From contig NZCP01000009.1 of assembly GCA_002686465.1 (NCBI GenBank), positions 1 through 26,379 on the forward strand: a DNA stretch of 26,379 bases, in the 5' to 3' direction. A program made the position numbers and the translations under genes. Positions 14,603 through 22,087 of the stretch are shown in pieces. Under the pieces are notes generated by a model. It saw nothing but the letters and a program-made list of their open reading frames with translations. It was not told where the DNA came from and searched no databases. The stretch's first letter is position 1; each line of letters begins with the position of its first letter. This DNA comes from Candidatus Woesebacteria bacterium. Its GTDB lineage: Bacteria > Patescibacteriota > Microgenomatia > UBA8517 > UBA10165.

Positions 14603-15654
14603 TAACTCTTTCTTTCAATTACAAAATCTGCTAACTGCGAAAGCAGTTTTTGATATTTCGGGTCCCGTGTTATTTGAGGAATGAACTTCTTACCTTCCTC
14701 AACCAACTCCCTACTCTTTCTTTGAGAATAACCTAGTGCTCCGCACTTTTTCATTATATCGCGAACTCGCTCCACTTCCTTGAGAGTCAATTTGTCGTTC
14801 CCGTGGGCATGCCGTAGAAACTTTCTATCTGCACCTTTAGCCTTTTCCAAGGCCTTTACAATAAGGAGCGTAACTTTTCCTTCCTTTAGATCGGAGTCAA
14901 CAGGCTTGCCTAATTCTTCCTCAGTTGAAAACATACCTAACTCATCATCTTTTATTTGGAAAGCAATCCCCACAGGTATTCCAAAGTCCTTTAAGGCCTT
15001 CAGTTTGCTCTTGGGAGCACCAGCTAAAATCGCCCCAATAGATAGAGGTCCAGAAATCGTATATTCAGCAGTTTTGTATCGATGGACGCGTAGAACATCC
15101 TCCTCGGTAAATTTTTCCTGTTGTTCATAGGTTACATCCAACATTTGTCCGTATCCTACCTCTAAAAGAATTTGATTTAAGATTCTGCCGAGACGGTCCT
15201 TCACTGCAAAAGGTATATCCAATCCAAATAGCGCCTTATACGCAAGAAACATTCCAACATCACCTTGATCTATCGCTTTGGCAATCCCAAAATGATTGCC
15301 AAACTCTCTGGAGTATTTAACATGCATTGTCGGACTGTTCCGACGAACTTCATCCTGGTCCATAATATCATCGTGGATTAAAAAGAATGAGTGAATTATT
15401 TCTATTATCAGTGAGGTACTAAGAGCCAACGACGCATCTCTACCGCCGTATATCTCGTAACAAAATTTTATTAGGACTCCTCTTAGTTTCTTTCCGCCAT
15501 TTAAAAAATCTTTATAATCATCAATTATATGTTCTAACGATGAATCTATTAAAGAGGCTTCTAGTTTTTCCCTTTGGAAGAACGCTTCTGTTGTACCTGC
15601 TAGATCTTGGTTATATTTAGCCACATAATCGACAAAGTCTTGTGTTCTACTCAT
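14602..15654 (-). CDS. trans-polyprenyl diphosphate synthase
   Basis: It condenses isopentenyl diphosphate with allylic diphosphates. It has GGKKLRGVL (53-61, the GGKxxRP region), the first Asp-rich motif HDDIMD (Asp95, Asp96, Asp99) and the second, QIKDDELGMF (Asp236, Asp237), where the third Asp of DDxxD is Gly. The DDxLGxF form is known from some archaeal and actinobacterial enzymes. Product length is not predictable from what I can see. It overlaps the genes on both sides by 1-4 nt. No other isoprenoid gene is in the window. Confidence 0.93.
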   Translation of the reverse strand: MSRTQDFVDYVAKYNQDLAGTTEAFFQREKLEASLIDSSLEHIIDDYKDFLNGGKKLRGVLIKFCYEIYGGRDASLALSTSLIIEIIHSFFLIHDDIMDQDEVRRNSPTMHVKYSREFGNHFGIAKAIDQGDVGMFLAYKALFGLDIPFAVKDRLGRILNQILLEVGYGQMLDVTYEQQEKFTEEDVLRVHRYKTAEYTISGPLSIGAILAGAPKSKLKALKDFGIPVGIAFQIKDDELGMFSTEEELGKPVDSDLKEGKVTLLIVKALEKAKGADRKFLRHAHGNDKLTLKEVERVRDIMKKCGALGYSQRKSRELVEEGKKFIPQITRDPKYQKLLSQLADFVIERKS

Positions 15655-16253
15655 TTCCTGGCTTTTAACTTTCTTACAAACCTCTTGTATTCCTTGTCAT
15701 TCTTGATGAGATTCTTGACAACAGCGTCTCTCAGGAACTCTGATTTAGACTGCTTGGTCGATTTAACTGCCCAGTCTAAATAAGTAGCTATGTCTGGCGT
15801 AATTAAAAAATTAAATTTTGCCAAACCCTTGAATTGTGTTACATCTAAGTTGGAATCAAGAATTTGGTGGAGGGTTTTCCGGCTATAAAACCCCACCCGT
15901 AGAAGATTTGATGTGCTTCCCAGGAACACATCAGAGACTGACGCAGGATCCATATTATCTGGGTAAAGACACAAGACGGGCTTTCTTTGGTCTAATGCCT
16001 GCTTGATAACATATCCTACCCCAAAACTAGGCGCAGAAATTTCAGCCACCACAAAATCTGCTTGGGCAAGCAGATGTGTCTCTCCACGCACCAGGTCGTC
16101 AGAATTCTTATAAATACCTTTTCCTCCTAGCTTTGCGACAAACCAATTTTCCATTACCTCTGGACCCAAAGACTTAAGGACTCGTAAGATATATCGGTAG
16201 TTTCCTCCAAACTTTTGTATTCCTGATGTTGAGGCTGCAAAATAAACTTTCAT
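15651..16253 (-). CDS. nucleoside 2-deoxyribosyltransferase-like domain fused to ribbon-helix-helix-like tail
   Basis: 200 residues. The N-terminal 110 match the nucleoside deoxyribosyltransferase/DNPH1 fold: KVYFAAS at the start, ADFVVAE (65-71), PSFGVGY (75-81) and RKPVLCLY (90-97). In active relatives GVGY is followed by the catalytic Glu; here it is Val82. Residues about 146-185 (FNFLITPDIATYLDWAV, then SKSEFLRDAV) look like a ribbon-helix-helix DNA-binding unit, followed by a basic tail. A catalytically dead ligand-binding domain with a DNA-binding tail would suit a nucleotide-responsive regulator; this is inference. It has its own -10 element and leads the operon with polyprenyl synthase and nnrD. 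Confidence 0.75.
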   Translation of the reverse strand: MKVYFAASTSGIQKFGGNYRYILRVLKSLGPEVMENWFVAKLGGKGIYKNSDDLVRGETHLLAQADFVVAEISAPSFGVGYVIKQALDQRKPVLCLYPDNMDPASVSDVFLGSTSNLLRVGFYSRKTLHQILDSNLDVTQFKGLAKFNFLITPDIATYLDWAVKSTKQSKSEFLRDAVVKNLIKNDKEYKRFVRKLKARK

Positions 16254-16261
16254 ATCGTGAT

Positions 16262-16267
16262 ATTATA
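16262..16267 (-). promoter_or_regulatory. -10 element, 15651-16253 operon
   Basis: TATAAT preceded by TG lies 8 nt before the ATG. TTGCAA lies 15 nt upstream as a possible -35. A leaderless mRNA is predicted. Confidence 0.6.
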
Positions 16268-16297
16268 CAGTAACGTCTTAGGTTGCAAAAACTACAG

Positions 16298-16870
16298 CTA
16301 TCCTATTCTACTGAAAGTAAAATATCTAAATGACGAGACGGGAACTTTGTAATACTTTTCGATAACAATCTTGGCATTTTCATAAACCGCTTGATTCCAA
16401 TTCAACCCAAGAATCCGCGCAACAGACTTTATTTTTCTACGAGATTTCCCCTCCAACTCTATATATGTCGGGATAGATGGCCAGGTATCTAAATCGATCA
16501 TGACACCTTCCAGTATAAATGAGTGACGTTTCTTTTCTTGTTCACGGACTGCAACCAAACCAATGTTCTTTAGAAAAGATTTGGCGCGCTCAAAATTGTC
16601 CACCTTAAATTCTATCTCTTTTGTTCCCGTTATAACATCATTCTGGTGATGTTTGAAACTTAAAACAGATTCTTTCTTGATTTTCCGAAGGCGAACAAAT
16701 TTACCCTGATCACCCCAAGTTTTATCCATATCGTAGAATATAATCTCTTTTAAGAGAGCTTCTCCAAGATCAGTCGCCTGAAAACTTTTGAGTTTTTTGA
16801 GAAAAATATTTACGTTAACATCTAAAAACCGTACTTCTATTTCTCTATCATTTTTGTTTTTATTTCTCAT
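16298..16870 (-). CDS. CYTH-domain protein (class IV adenylate cyclase / triphosphatase-like)
   Basis: 190 residues. CYTH proteins form a triphosphate-binding tunnel and act on ATP, thiamine triphosphate or polyphosphate. The N-terminal signature is EIEVR (Glu10, Glu12, Arg14), an ExExK motif with Lys replaced by Arg. Further tunnel segments are KFVRLRKIKK, LSFKHH, KEIEFKV and MIDLDTWPSIPTYIELEG. The arrangement most resembles CyaB-type CYTH proteins. It is last in the operon, 4 nt after the Nudix-methyltransferase gene. Its actual substrate is not readable. Confidence 0.85.
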   Translation of the reverse strand: MRNKNKNDREIEVRFLDVNVNIFLKKLKSFQATDLGEALLKEIIFYDMDKTWGDQGKFVRLRKIKKESVLSFKHHQNDVITGTKEIEFKVDNFERAKSFLKNIGLVAVREQEKKRHSFILEGVMIDLDTWPSIPTYIELEGKSRRKIKSVARILGLNWNQAVYENAKIVIEKYYKVPVSSFRYFTFSRIG

Positions 16871-16874
16871 AGAA

Positions 16875-18101
16875 TCAATTTTTGTAATTTATATCTCCAC
16901 TTCCCTTCTCCTGATCGATAACCGCGAGCATATAAACACCCTTAACTGTTTTAATTTTTTCAAAAAGAATCTTTTCATTATCTACAAAAAACAACTCTAT
17001 AATATCTTTAAACTGTTGAAATGTAACAAAAAAGTCACCTTGGTCTTTTAAGAAATTAACGTAATAACCATTCCAAAGTTTTGCTATAAAATTTCGTTGT
17101 GGATCTTCGATATCCATAATTATTATCCTTTTCCCTAAATTTCTTAGTGTCTCAAACAACATCTCTATTTCGTTGGAATCCCTCATATGATGAAGGGTAT
17201 TTTTACATATGACGACATCAAATTTCATTTGAAAATTCAATCCTAAAAGATTTTGGTTCGTAAAGATAACCCTCTTATTTAGAGAGTGTTTAATAAGATC
17301 GGACATTGTTCTTCTCGAGATATCATTTGCCACAACCAGCTTGGATGCCCCCGCAATTTTCAAAATAGATGCGTCGTCACCGCATGCAACATCAATTAAC
17401 AATCTTTTATCATTTTTCCCGACAGATGTTGCATGCTTGTAAATACGATGGGAAAGGATATTGGAACTGAAATTAAAGGTGAGAGGTTTGACTATATGCT
17501 TATCAATCGCGTTTACAAGCTTAGACTTCGAAACTGTTACCTCCTCCATGGGTACCTTCTGAATTGCTTTCTTAAGTACCTTCTTCCCTAGTGTGAGTAT
17601 TTTGACATCTCCCTTATTTAGAAATTTTTCTGGATTTCTCGAAAAAACTCCATCTTGGGTTGTAACGACATCGTGTATAACTCGGCCTAAAAAGGCTAGG
17701 CCTAGATGACTAACTTTCTTCCCATCCGCGGTAAAGTAAGAGTTTTTTACTATCGATATCGGTATAGCTTCCATTAAACTATTACCTGCTTCTCGCTCGA
17801 CAATTCTGTCTAATGCCTGGTCAAATAGTTCATCTTTTCGTAACCACCCGCCAATAAATTCCCACCCCTTTCCTCCCTTTGCAAAGTCTCTCTGAACAAA
17901 AAACTCATTCTTGCTATTGTAAAGGGCAATAACAACAAAATATTTTCCTTTTAAGCAATAGTCGTAAAACGTGGAGGAGATTTCCTCTGCATTTCTGATA
18001 TACGACAGTCCATAAAGTTGCTGATAAACTTTAAGAAAAGAGCTTACCTTTCCAAACCAAGACCTATTCGGGTCCAAAATTTCTGCTATAGTTGTTTTCA
18101 T
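16875..18101 (-). CDS. degenerate Nudix domain fused to class I methyltransferase
   Basis: 408 residues from the ATG at 18101, chosen because it forms an ATGA overlap with the upstream kinase stop; a longer frame would overlap that gene by almost 100 nt. Residues about 52-150 form a Nudix-like domain (YFVVIALYNSKNEFFVQRD, GWEFIGGW). The Nudix box is degenerate: in the REUxEE part the first Glu is Ile and the next is Arg, with one Glu kept (Glu104). Residues about 230-400 are a Rossmann methyltransferase with motif I LLIDVACGDD and DVVICKNTLHH. I know no characterised protein with this pairing. The DNA is AT-richer than the flanking operons. Confidence 0.75.
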   Translation of the reverse strand: MKTTIAEILDPNRSWFGKVSSFLKVYQQLYGLSYIRNAEEISSTFYDYCLKGKYFVVIALYNSKNEFFVQRDFAKGGKGWEFIGGWLRKDELFDQALDRIVEREAGNSLMEAIPISIVKNSYFTADGKKVSHLGLAFLGRVIHDVVTTQDGVFSRNPEKFLNKGDVKILTLGKKVLKKAIQKVPMEEVTVSKSKLVNAIDKHIVKPLTFNFSSNILSHRIYKHATSVGKNDKRLLIDVACGDDASILKIAGASKLVVANDISRRTMSDLIKHSLNKRVIFTNQNLLGLNFQMKFDVVICKNTLHHMRDSNEIEMLFETLRNLGKRIIIMDIEDPQRNFIAKLWNGYYVNFLKDQGDFFVTFQQFKDIIELFFVDNEKILFEKIKTVKGVYMLAVIDQEKGSGDINYKN

Positions 18102-18667
18102 TGTCGAAACTCTTCTATTAGCTGTACTGTGGTCTCTGGAGACAGATTTGTAGTATCTATAGCAGTCAATTGATATCCTAATTTTTGCGACCATTTAAAA
18201 TATCCAGACATAATCTGTTTGTTGATCTTTGTGTTTTTTATATCAACATCATTCATTCCTCTTGCTAACAATCTTCTGGCTCTTTCACCTTCATCACAGA
18301 CAAGAAGGAATGTGTTACCTGGTTTCTCTATCGTTTCCATTAGAGGTTCAAATAACGACAACCATTCTTGAGGTAATCCCATTGCTTCATGAGCAGATAA
18401 TGTTGTTAAGAGATACCTATCTGAAATAACCCAGTGATCAGTTTGAATTTTATTGGCCTGTTTACCAACGTACATTACTCCTAATAAATAGTAGATAAAT
18501 CGTAACTTCAAGTCTGCGCGTTCAAAAAAAGTCCTTGCGCCTTTAAAAAAGTCTGGAGGCGTTGAAAGAACACAATAACCTGTACTACGAAGCTGTTCTA
18601 CTAAAGTTGACTTACCAACTCCATCTAGTCCTTCTACAGCAAGGAATCTTTCGTTACTCATAGTCAT
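18098..18667 (-). CDS. thymidylate kinase-like P-loop kinase
   Basis: 189 residues. The P-loop is GLDGVGKST (13-21) and the DRY segment is SDRYLLTTLSAHEA, both as in dTMP kinases, which make dTDP from dTMP. RRLLARGMNDVD fits the lid region with its arginines. It is slightly shorter than typical Tmk (about 205-213 residues). It could be the cell's Tmk or a paralogue with another nucleotide substrate; its place between a Gre-like factor and a Nudix-methyltransferase is unusual for a housekeeping tmk. It overlaps both neighbours (ATGA). Confidence 0.8.
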   Translation of the reverse strand: MTMSNERFLAVEGLDGVGKSTLVEQLRSTGYCVLSTPPDFFKGARTFFERADLKLRFIYYLLGVMYVGKQANKIQTDHWVISDRYLLTTLSAHEAMGLPQEWLSLFEPLMETIEKPGNTFLLVCDEGERARRLLARGMNDVDIKNTKINKQIMSGYFKWSQKLGYQLTAIDTTNLSPETTVQLIEEFRQ

Positions 18668-19167
18668 TCGAAACGTCCGGGAAATATACCAGCAATAGTC
18701 ACCCGAAATTCTCGTCCGTTTACGTTATATTCCAATAACTCTCCTAGCTTTCCTCCGATCAACCTAGACCCTAAAGGAGAGGTGAAAGAAATCCAATTTT
18801 TATTTGTAGCGGTATCTTCTGGGCCAAGTAATGTAAATTCTTCCACCTCATCTTCATGCTCAAAAAGTATATGCACGGTGTTTCCAATTTCAATGTCTCT
18901 TATATCTTCTCTGGGTTTGATAAATTCTGCGGAGGATATCTTTTCTCTTAAATCTTTTACCCTCAATGAAGACATATGTGAATCACGCATCGCCTGGTCG
19001 TAACCAAAATTGTCATGCCAATCATGAGTCGGTCCTGCAGCTTCTCCAACCTCAAGGTTTGCCTTCCTCAGAGATTGCTCAGCCTTTCCCAGTTCACCTT
19101 TAAGCCTCTGCCAGGTAACAATAGTCATTAAAGTAAGGGGTGGTTTCGAAACTCTTTCTTTTTCCAT
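18664..19167 (-). CDS. GreA/GreB-like transcription factor
   Basis: 167 residues from the ATG at 19167; a longer frame to 19230 would run over the promoter. The N-terminal half is a coiled coil, with HDWHDNFGYDQAMRD where canonical GreA has its acidic tip GDxxENAEY. The C-terminal half is FKBP-like (IGNTVHILFEHEDEVEEFTLLG, then ISFTSPLGSRLIGGKLGE). Gre factors insert the coiled coil into the RNA polymerase channel to rescue backtracked complexes. The tip keeps acidic residues but in a different arrangement, so cleavage-stimulating activity is uncertain. It leads the four-gene operon down to 16298. Confidence 0.85.
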   Translation of the reverse strand: MEKERVSKPPLTLMTIVTWQRLKGELGKAEQSLRKANLEVGEAAGPTHDWHDNFGYDQAMRDSHMSSLRVKDLREKISSAEFIKPREDIRDIEIGNTVHILFEHEDEVEEFTLLGPEDTATNKNWISFTSPLGSRLIGGKLGELLEYNVNGREFRVTIAGIFPGRFE

Positions 19168-19177
19168 CGTCTTCTGA

Positions 19178-19183
19178 ACTATA
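19178..19183 (-). promoter_or_regulatory. -10 element, gre-like operon
   Basis: TATAGT lies 10 nt before the ATG at 19167. TTACAA lies 18 nt upstream as a -35. The leader would be about 3-4 nt. Confidence 0.5.
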
Positions 19184-19201
19184 ATGGCGCCATTGCGCAA
19201 T
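19183..19201. promoter_or_regulatory. overlapping palindromes between divergent promoters
   Basis: AATGGCGCCATT (19183-19194) and ATTGCGCAAT (19192-19201) are perfect palindromes sharing ATT. They sit in the spacer of the minus promoter and over the -35 of the plus promoter, where a bound protein could control both. Confidence 0.5.
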
Positions 19202-19221
19202 TTGTAACATGATTGTATAAT
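19193..19221 (+). promoter_or_regulatory. promoter of GNAT-like gene
   Basis: -35 TTGCGC (19193-19198), a 17-nt spacer, and -10 TATAAT (19216-19221) preceded by TG. The transcription start would be near 19228, leaving a leader of about 19 nt to the ATG at 19247, with no clear Shine-Dalgarno. Confidence 0.6.
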
Positions 19222-19246
19222 ACGTGTCAATAGCCTTTTTTTGAAA

Positions 19247-19906
19247 ATGAGCCCAGAATCTACAGCAGAAAGAATCAGAACATACGATATACTGCATACT
19301 TTGCAGGAAGATCCTAGTGTGCTAATTCCAAATCGCCTATTAGAACTAGTCGATGATCCTCAAGAAGTCCGCGCAGTCCCATTTACTCTATGGCTAGGCA
19401 GGATGGATCAAGAATACCAACCCTCTCTATCAATTTTATTCGTCCAAACTGGCGCAATAAAAGGGGTACCAGAAGATAGCGAAGATGCTTGGAAGCGATC
19501 GCTTAAAGCAAATCGTAATATCGCCATATCTCAAGGAAAAATTTCCCCCAAGGATAGGGTGTTAATTTCTTTACTTGCTCACGAGATCGGGTCAGATGGT
19601 ATTACTGTAGAAAGCTATATTGAATTAGAAGAGTTACAAAGGAGAGAATTAGGTTGGAATTTTTATGATAATTTCGAAAAAATATTAAAAGAAATGGGGT
19701 GCAAATTTATATTTGGAGTTAACGACCAAACAAACTTACCATTTTTCTTAAAAAGAGATCGATATACAGTTGATGAGTTAAGCAATCAAGAGCCAGCAAG
19801 TCCCCCACTATGGCTTCCTTTAGTCAGACCTCCAGGAATGCCCACAATTAAATTTCTTGATAAAGACCTTGAAGTAGAATGCGTCAAGACTGAACGCCTA
19901 AAATAG
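19247..19906 (+). CDS. hypothetical protein, possible GNAT-fold acetyltransferase
   Basis: About 219 residues from the ATG at 19247; a TTG at 19241 is also possible. The middle to C-terminal part (residues about 110-175) resembles the GNAT core: strand and helix around YIELEELQRRELGWNFYDNF where the acetyl-CoA loop would be, then KEMGCKFIFGVNDQTNLPFFLKRDRY, like the asparagine-containing end of GNAT domains. The acetyl-CoA motif is weak (RRELG in place of RxxGxG/A), so the family call is tentative. It is transcribed alone, divergently from the gre-like operon. GCCTA-AAA-TAGGC over the stop codon (19896-19908) may form a weak terminator hairpin. Confidence 0.6.
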   Translation: MSPESTAERIRTYDILHTLQEDPSVLIPNRLLELVDDPQEVRAVPFTLWLGRMDQEYQPSLSILFVQTGAIKGVPEDSEDAWKRSLKANRNIAISQGKISPKDRVLISLLAHEIGSDGITVESYIELEELQRRELGWNFYDNFEKILKEMGCKFIFGVNDQTNLPFFLKRDRYTVDELSNQEPASPPLWLPLVRPPGMPTIKFLDKDLEVECVKTERLK

Positions 19907-19912
19907 GCTATC

Positions 19913-20974
19913 TTATAACTCCAGAAATTGGCCAATCTTTCTCCAACCCTGGACTGTATGTGGATCCGCTGTTGTAATAATAGTTTGTTGGCGTCCAACA
20001 GTTGATATAACAACGTCTCGGTGCTCATGATCTAATTCTGAGAAAATATCATCCAAGAGAAGTACTGGACGCGTTTGAGAATGCTTCTCAACGAAAGAAA
20101 GCTCTGCAAGTTTAAGCCATAAAACTCCCATTCTCTGTTCTCCTCTTGACCCATATATTGCCAAATTTCTTTCTATTTTTTGTTTCCTCTTTCTTGTTTT
20201 AACGATAAAATCATCGCGATGTGGACCTACCAAAGTCGTTGCCGAGGCAATTTCTTGCACAGCGTATTGCTCGAACCTTTTTTCCGAAATTGGACTATTA
20301 TCATACTCGGCATTGATTGCCTCATTCCCCAAAGACCCTGTGTCATTGAAAAAACCAATTAGATCAGCGCGACGACTTGAAATATAATCGCCATTTTTAA
20401 TTACAAGTTGGTTCCAAAAAAGAAGTTGTGATGGAGACGCCTCCCCTTCTCTAATGCGCTCCAAAAGTTTGTTCCTTTGCCGAATACCCTTTTCGTAGGA
20501 AAGAATTGCTCGCCGATATTCTCTGTCTACTTGGGAAAGAACTGTATCTAAAAACCGCCGCCGAAAACCCGGGGAACCTGAGACCAGTTCCAAATCCCAA
20601 GGTCCAAAAAGAACAGTTTTTAAAACCCCTGCAAAATTAAAAAGCATCTTTCCGACACCATTTACAGAAAGCTTCTTTCTCGCCACCCGCTCTCCGTTAA
20701 GCTCACCTCGTGTAAGAATAATTTCCAAGTCTTGCCGTTCGCTGTCAACTGTAAGCTGCCCGCTGACCCTACCCAGCTCCTGTCCATTTCTAATCATTTC
20801 CTCCTCACGCCCGGCATGGAAGGATTTGCCAGTCGAAAGTAAATTTACAGACTCAAGAATGTTGGTTTTCCCGCTCGCATTAGACCCAACAATCACTGTT
20901 GTTTTTTCATCAAAGTTAATCTTTTTCTTACGAAAACTTCTGAAATCCTGAAGATTTAAATTTCTAATCACCAT
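19913..20974 (-). CDS. recF: DNA replication and repair protein RecF
   Basis: A 353-residue SMC-like ATPase that acts with RecO/RecR to load RecA at gaps. It starts with NLNLQDFRSF, the Walker A is GSNASGKT (30-37), the ABC-type signature region is YGSRGEQR, and the Walker B is VLLLDDIFSELD followed by the D-loop. RecF is often next to dnaN or dnaA/gyrB in bacteria; here it is third in a block after the exonuclease and a glycosyltransferase. Confidence 0.95.
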   Translation of the reverse strand: MVIRNLNLQDFRSFRKKKINFDEKTTVIVGSNASGKTNILESVNLLSTGKSFHAGREEEMIRNGQELGRVSGQLTVDSERQDLEIILTRGELNGERVARKKLSVNGVGKMLFNFAGVLKTVLFGPWDLELVSGSPGFRRRFLDTVLSQVDREYRRAILSYEKGIRQRNKLLERIREGEASPSQLLFWNQLVIKNGDYISSRRADLIGFFNDTGSLGNEAINAEYDNSPISEKRFEQYAVQEIASATTLVGPHRDDFIVKTRKRKQKIERNLAIYGSRGEQRMGVLWLKLAELSFVEKHSQTRPVLLLDDIFSELDHEHRDVVISTVGRQQTIITTADPHTVQGWRKIGQFLEL

Positions 20975-20988
20975 TTACTTTTGGCAGT

Positions 20989-22083
20989 TCATGTATGTTT
21001 ACCCACAAAGCTTTTAACTTCCTTTTTAAACCTTGCTTTGGAAAATCCCTGAGCGTGTTTTTTGATTTTGCTGGAATCGAACTTTTTGGGATTGAAGCTT
21101 TCAAGAATTTTTGCTAACCCATCAACACTTGGTGGCTCCTTCAGCAGAATTCCTGTTTTTCCATTTACAACGGATTCCACTACCCCACCGGATGCAGCAC
21201 CAATAACTGGTTTCCCATAGGCCATCGCCTCAACTGGAACAATCCCAAAATCCTCGTCCTGGGCAAGAAAAAGAACAGCTTTACAACCTGCATAAAGTCT
21301 CGTCAGATCTGCATCTGATACCTCCCCAAGAAATTCAACATTACTCTTGGCAATTGAACGCAAATATCCTTCTTCCAGACCTTTCCCTACAACTTTCAAA
21401 GGAACTTTTGCCTTGCTTGCTGCCTTAACCCCAACGTCAACCCTTTTTGCTACAGCAAGCTTCCCAACCATTAGATAATAATCCCCACCCCTTGCCTCCA
21501 CTTCTCCGCTTTTTGGAAGATCCACTGGTGGATAAACAACTGTTGAATCACGGCGATAGAACTTCTGGATTCTTGCTTGTACCTCTTTTGAGTTTGCAAG
21601 AAAATGGTCCGGTTTTTGCGCAGCTTGAAAGTCGACAATGCGCAAAAAATGATTTACTACATACCCATAAATCCTCGTAAACAAATTTTTCTTCCAGTTC
21701 ATTCGGGTTGGGAATCCGTAGAGTGAACGGGCAGGGGTGTGGCAGTAGCAAACGTGGACTGTCTTGCCTGTAGTTTTGATATTTTTCGCAAAATACATGT
21801 TCGTTGAGGAAATCACAACGTCATACTTTGAAAAATCAAAATTCCAAAAGAAAGGAGCAAGAAACCTCAAAGGGCTGTAAAGACGATGGATAAACGGAAT
21901 GCTTTGAGCCCAGCTCGTCTTTATTTTCCAGCTGGCGAGCCTGTTCTTATGTGGTCCAAGCCCATCTCGATAAAGAAATGATGTATAGATAGGTGCTTTT
22001 GGCCAAATTTCGTGCAAAGCCTCAAGTACGCGTTCAGCACCCCCATACTCAACCAAAAAATCATGAACTAGTGCAACCCTCAT
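20989..22083 (-). CDS. family 4-like glycosyltransferase
   Basis: It transfers a sugar from a nucleotide-sugar, probably for cell-surface glycans. It has two GT-B Rossmann domains: the N-terminal one begins VALVHDFLVEYGGAERV, with VHVCYCHTPARSLYGFP in the acceptor half. The C-terminal one has VGKLAVAKRVD and the EX7E motif EDFGIVPVEAMAYGKPVIG, typical of GT4. 364 residues, no signal peptide; likely peripheral at the inner membrane face. It sits between the exonuclease (5 nt upstream) and recF (15 nt downstream), so it is co-transcribed with DNA-metabolism genes, probably by chance. Confidence 0.92.
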   Translation of the reverse strand: MRVALVHDFLVEYGGAERVLEALHEIWPKAPIYTSFLYRDGLGPHKNRLASWKIKTSWAQSIPFIHRLYSPLRFLAPFFWNFDFSKYDVVISSTNMYFAKNIKTTGKTVHVCYCHTPARSLYGFPTRMNWKKNLFTRIYGYVVNHFLRIVDFQAAQKPDHFLANSKEVQARIQKFYRRDSTVVYPPVDLPKSGEVEARGGDYYLMVGKLAVAKRVDVGVKAASKAKVPLKVVGKGLEEGYLRSIAKSNVEFLGEVSDADLTRLYAGCKAVLFLAQDEDFGIVPVEAMAYGKPVIGAASGGVVESVVNGKTGILLKEPPSVDGLAKILESFNPKKFDSSKIKKHAQGFSKARFKKEVKSFVGKHT

Positions 22084-22087
22084 ATAA

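Noticed and set aside
18102..18194. Longer start for the Nudix-methyltransferase gene
   Set aside because: It would overlap the kinase gene by about 97 nt; the ATG at 18101 forms a standard ATGA overlap.
12310..18667. Alternative genetic code (UGA = Gly)
   Set aside because: TGA stops in ATGA overlaps (fic, gre-like, kinase genes) sit exactly at domain ends and next to start codons, so UGA is a stop.
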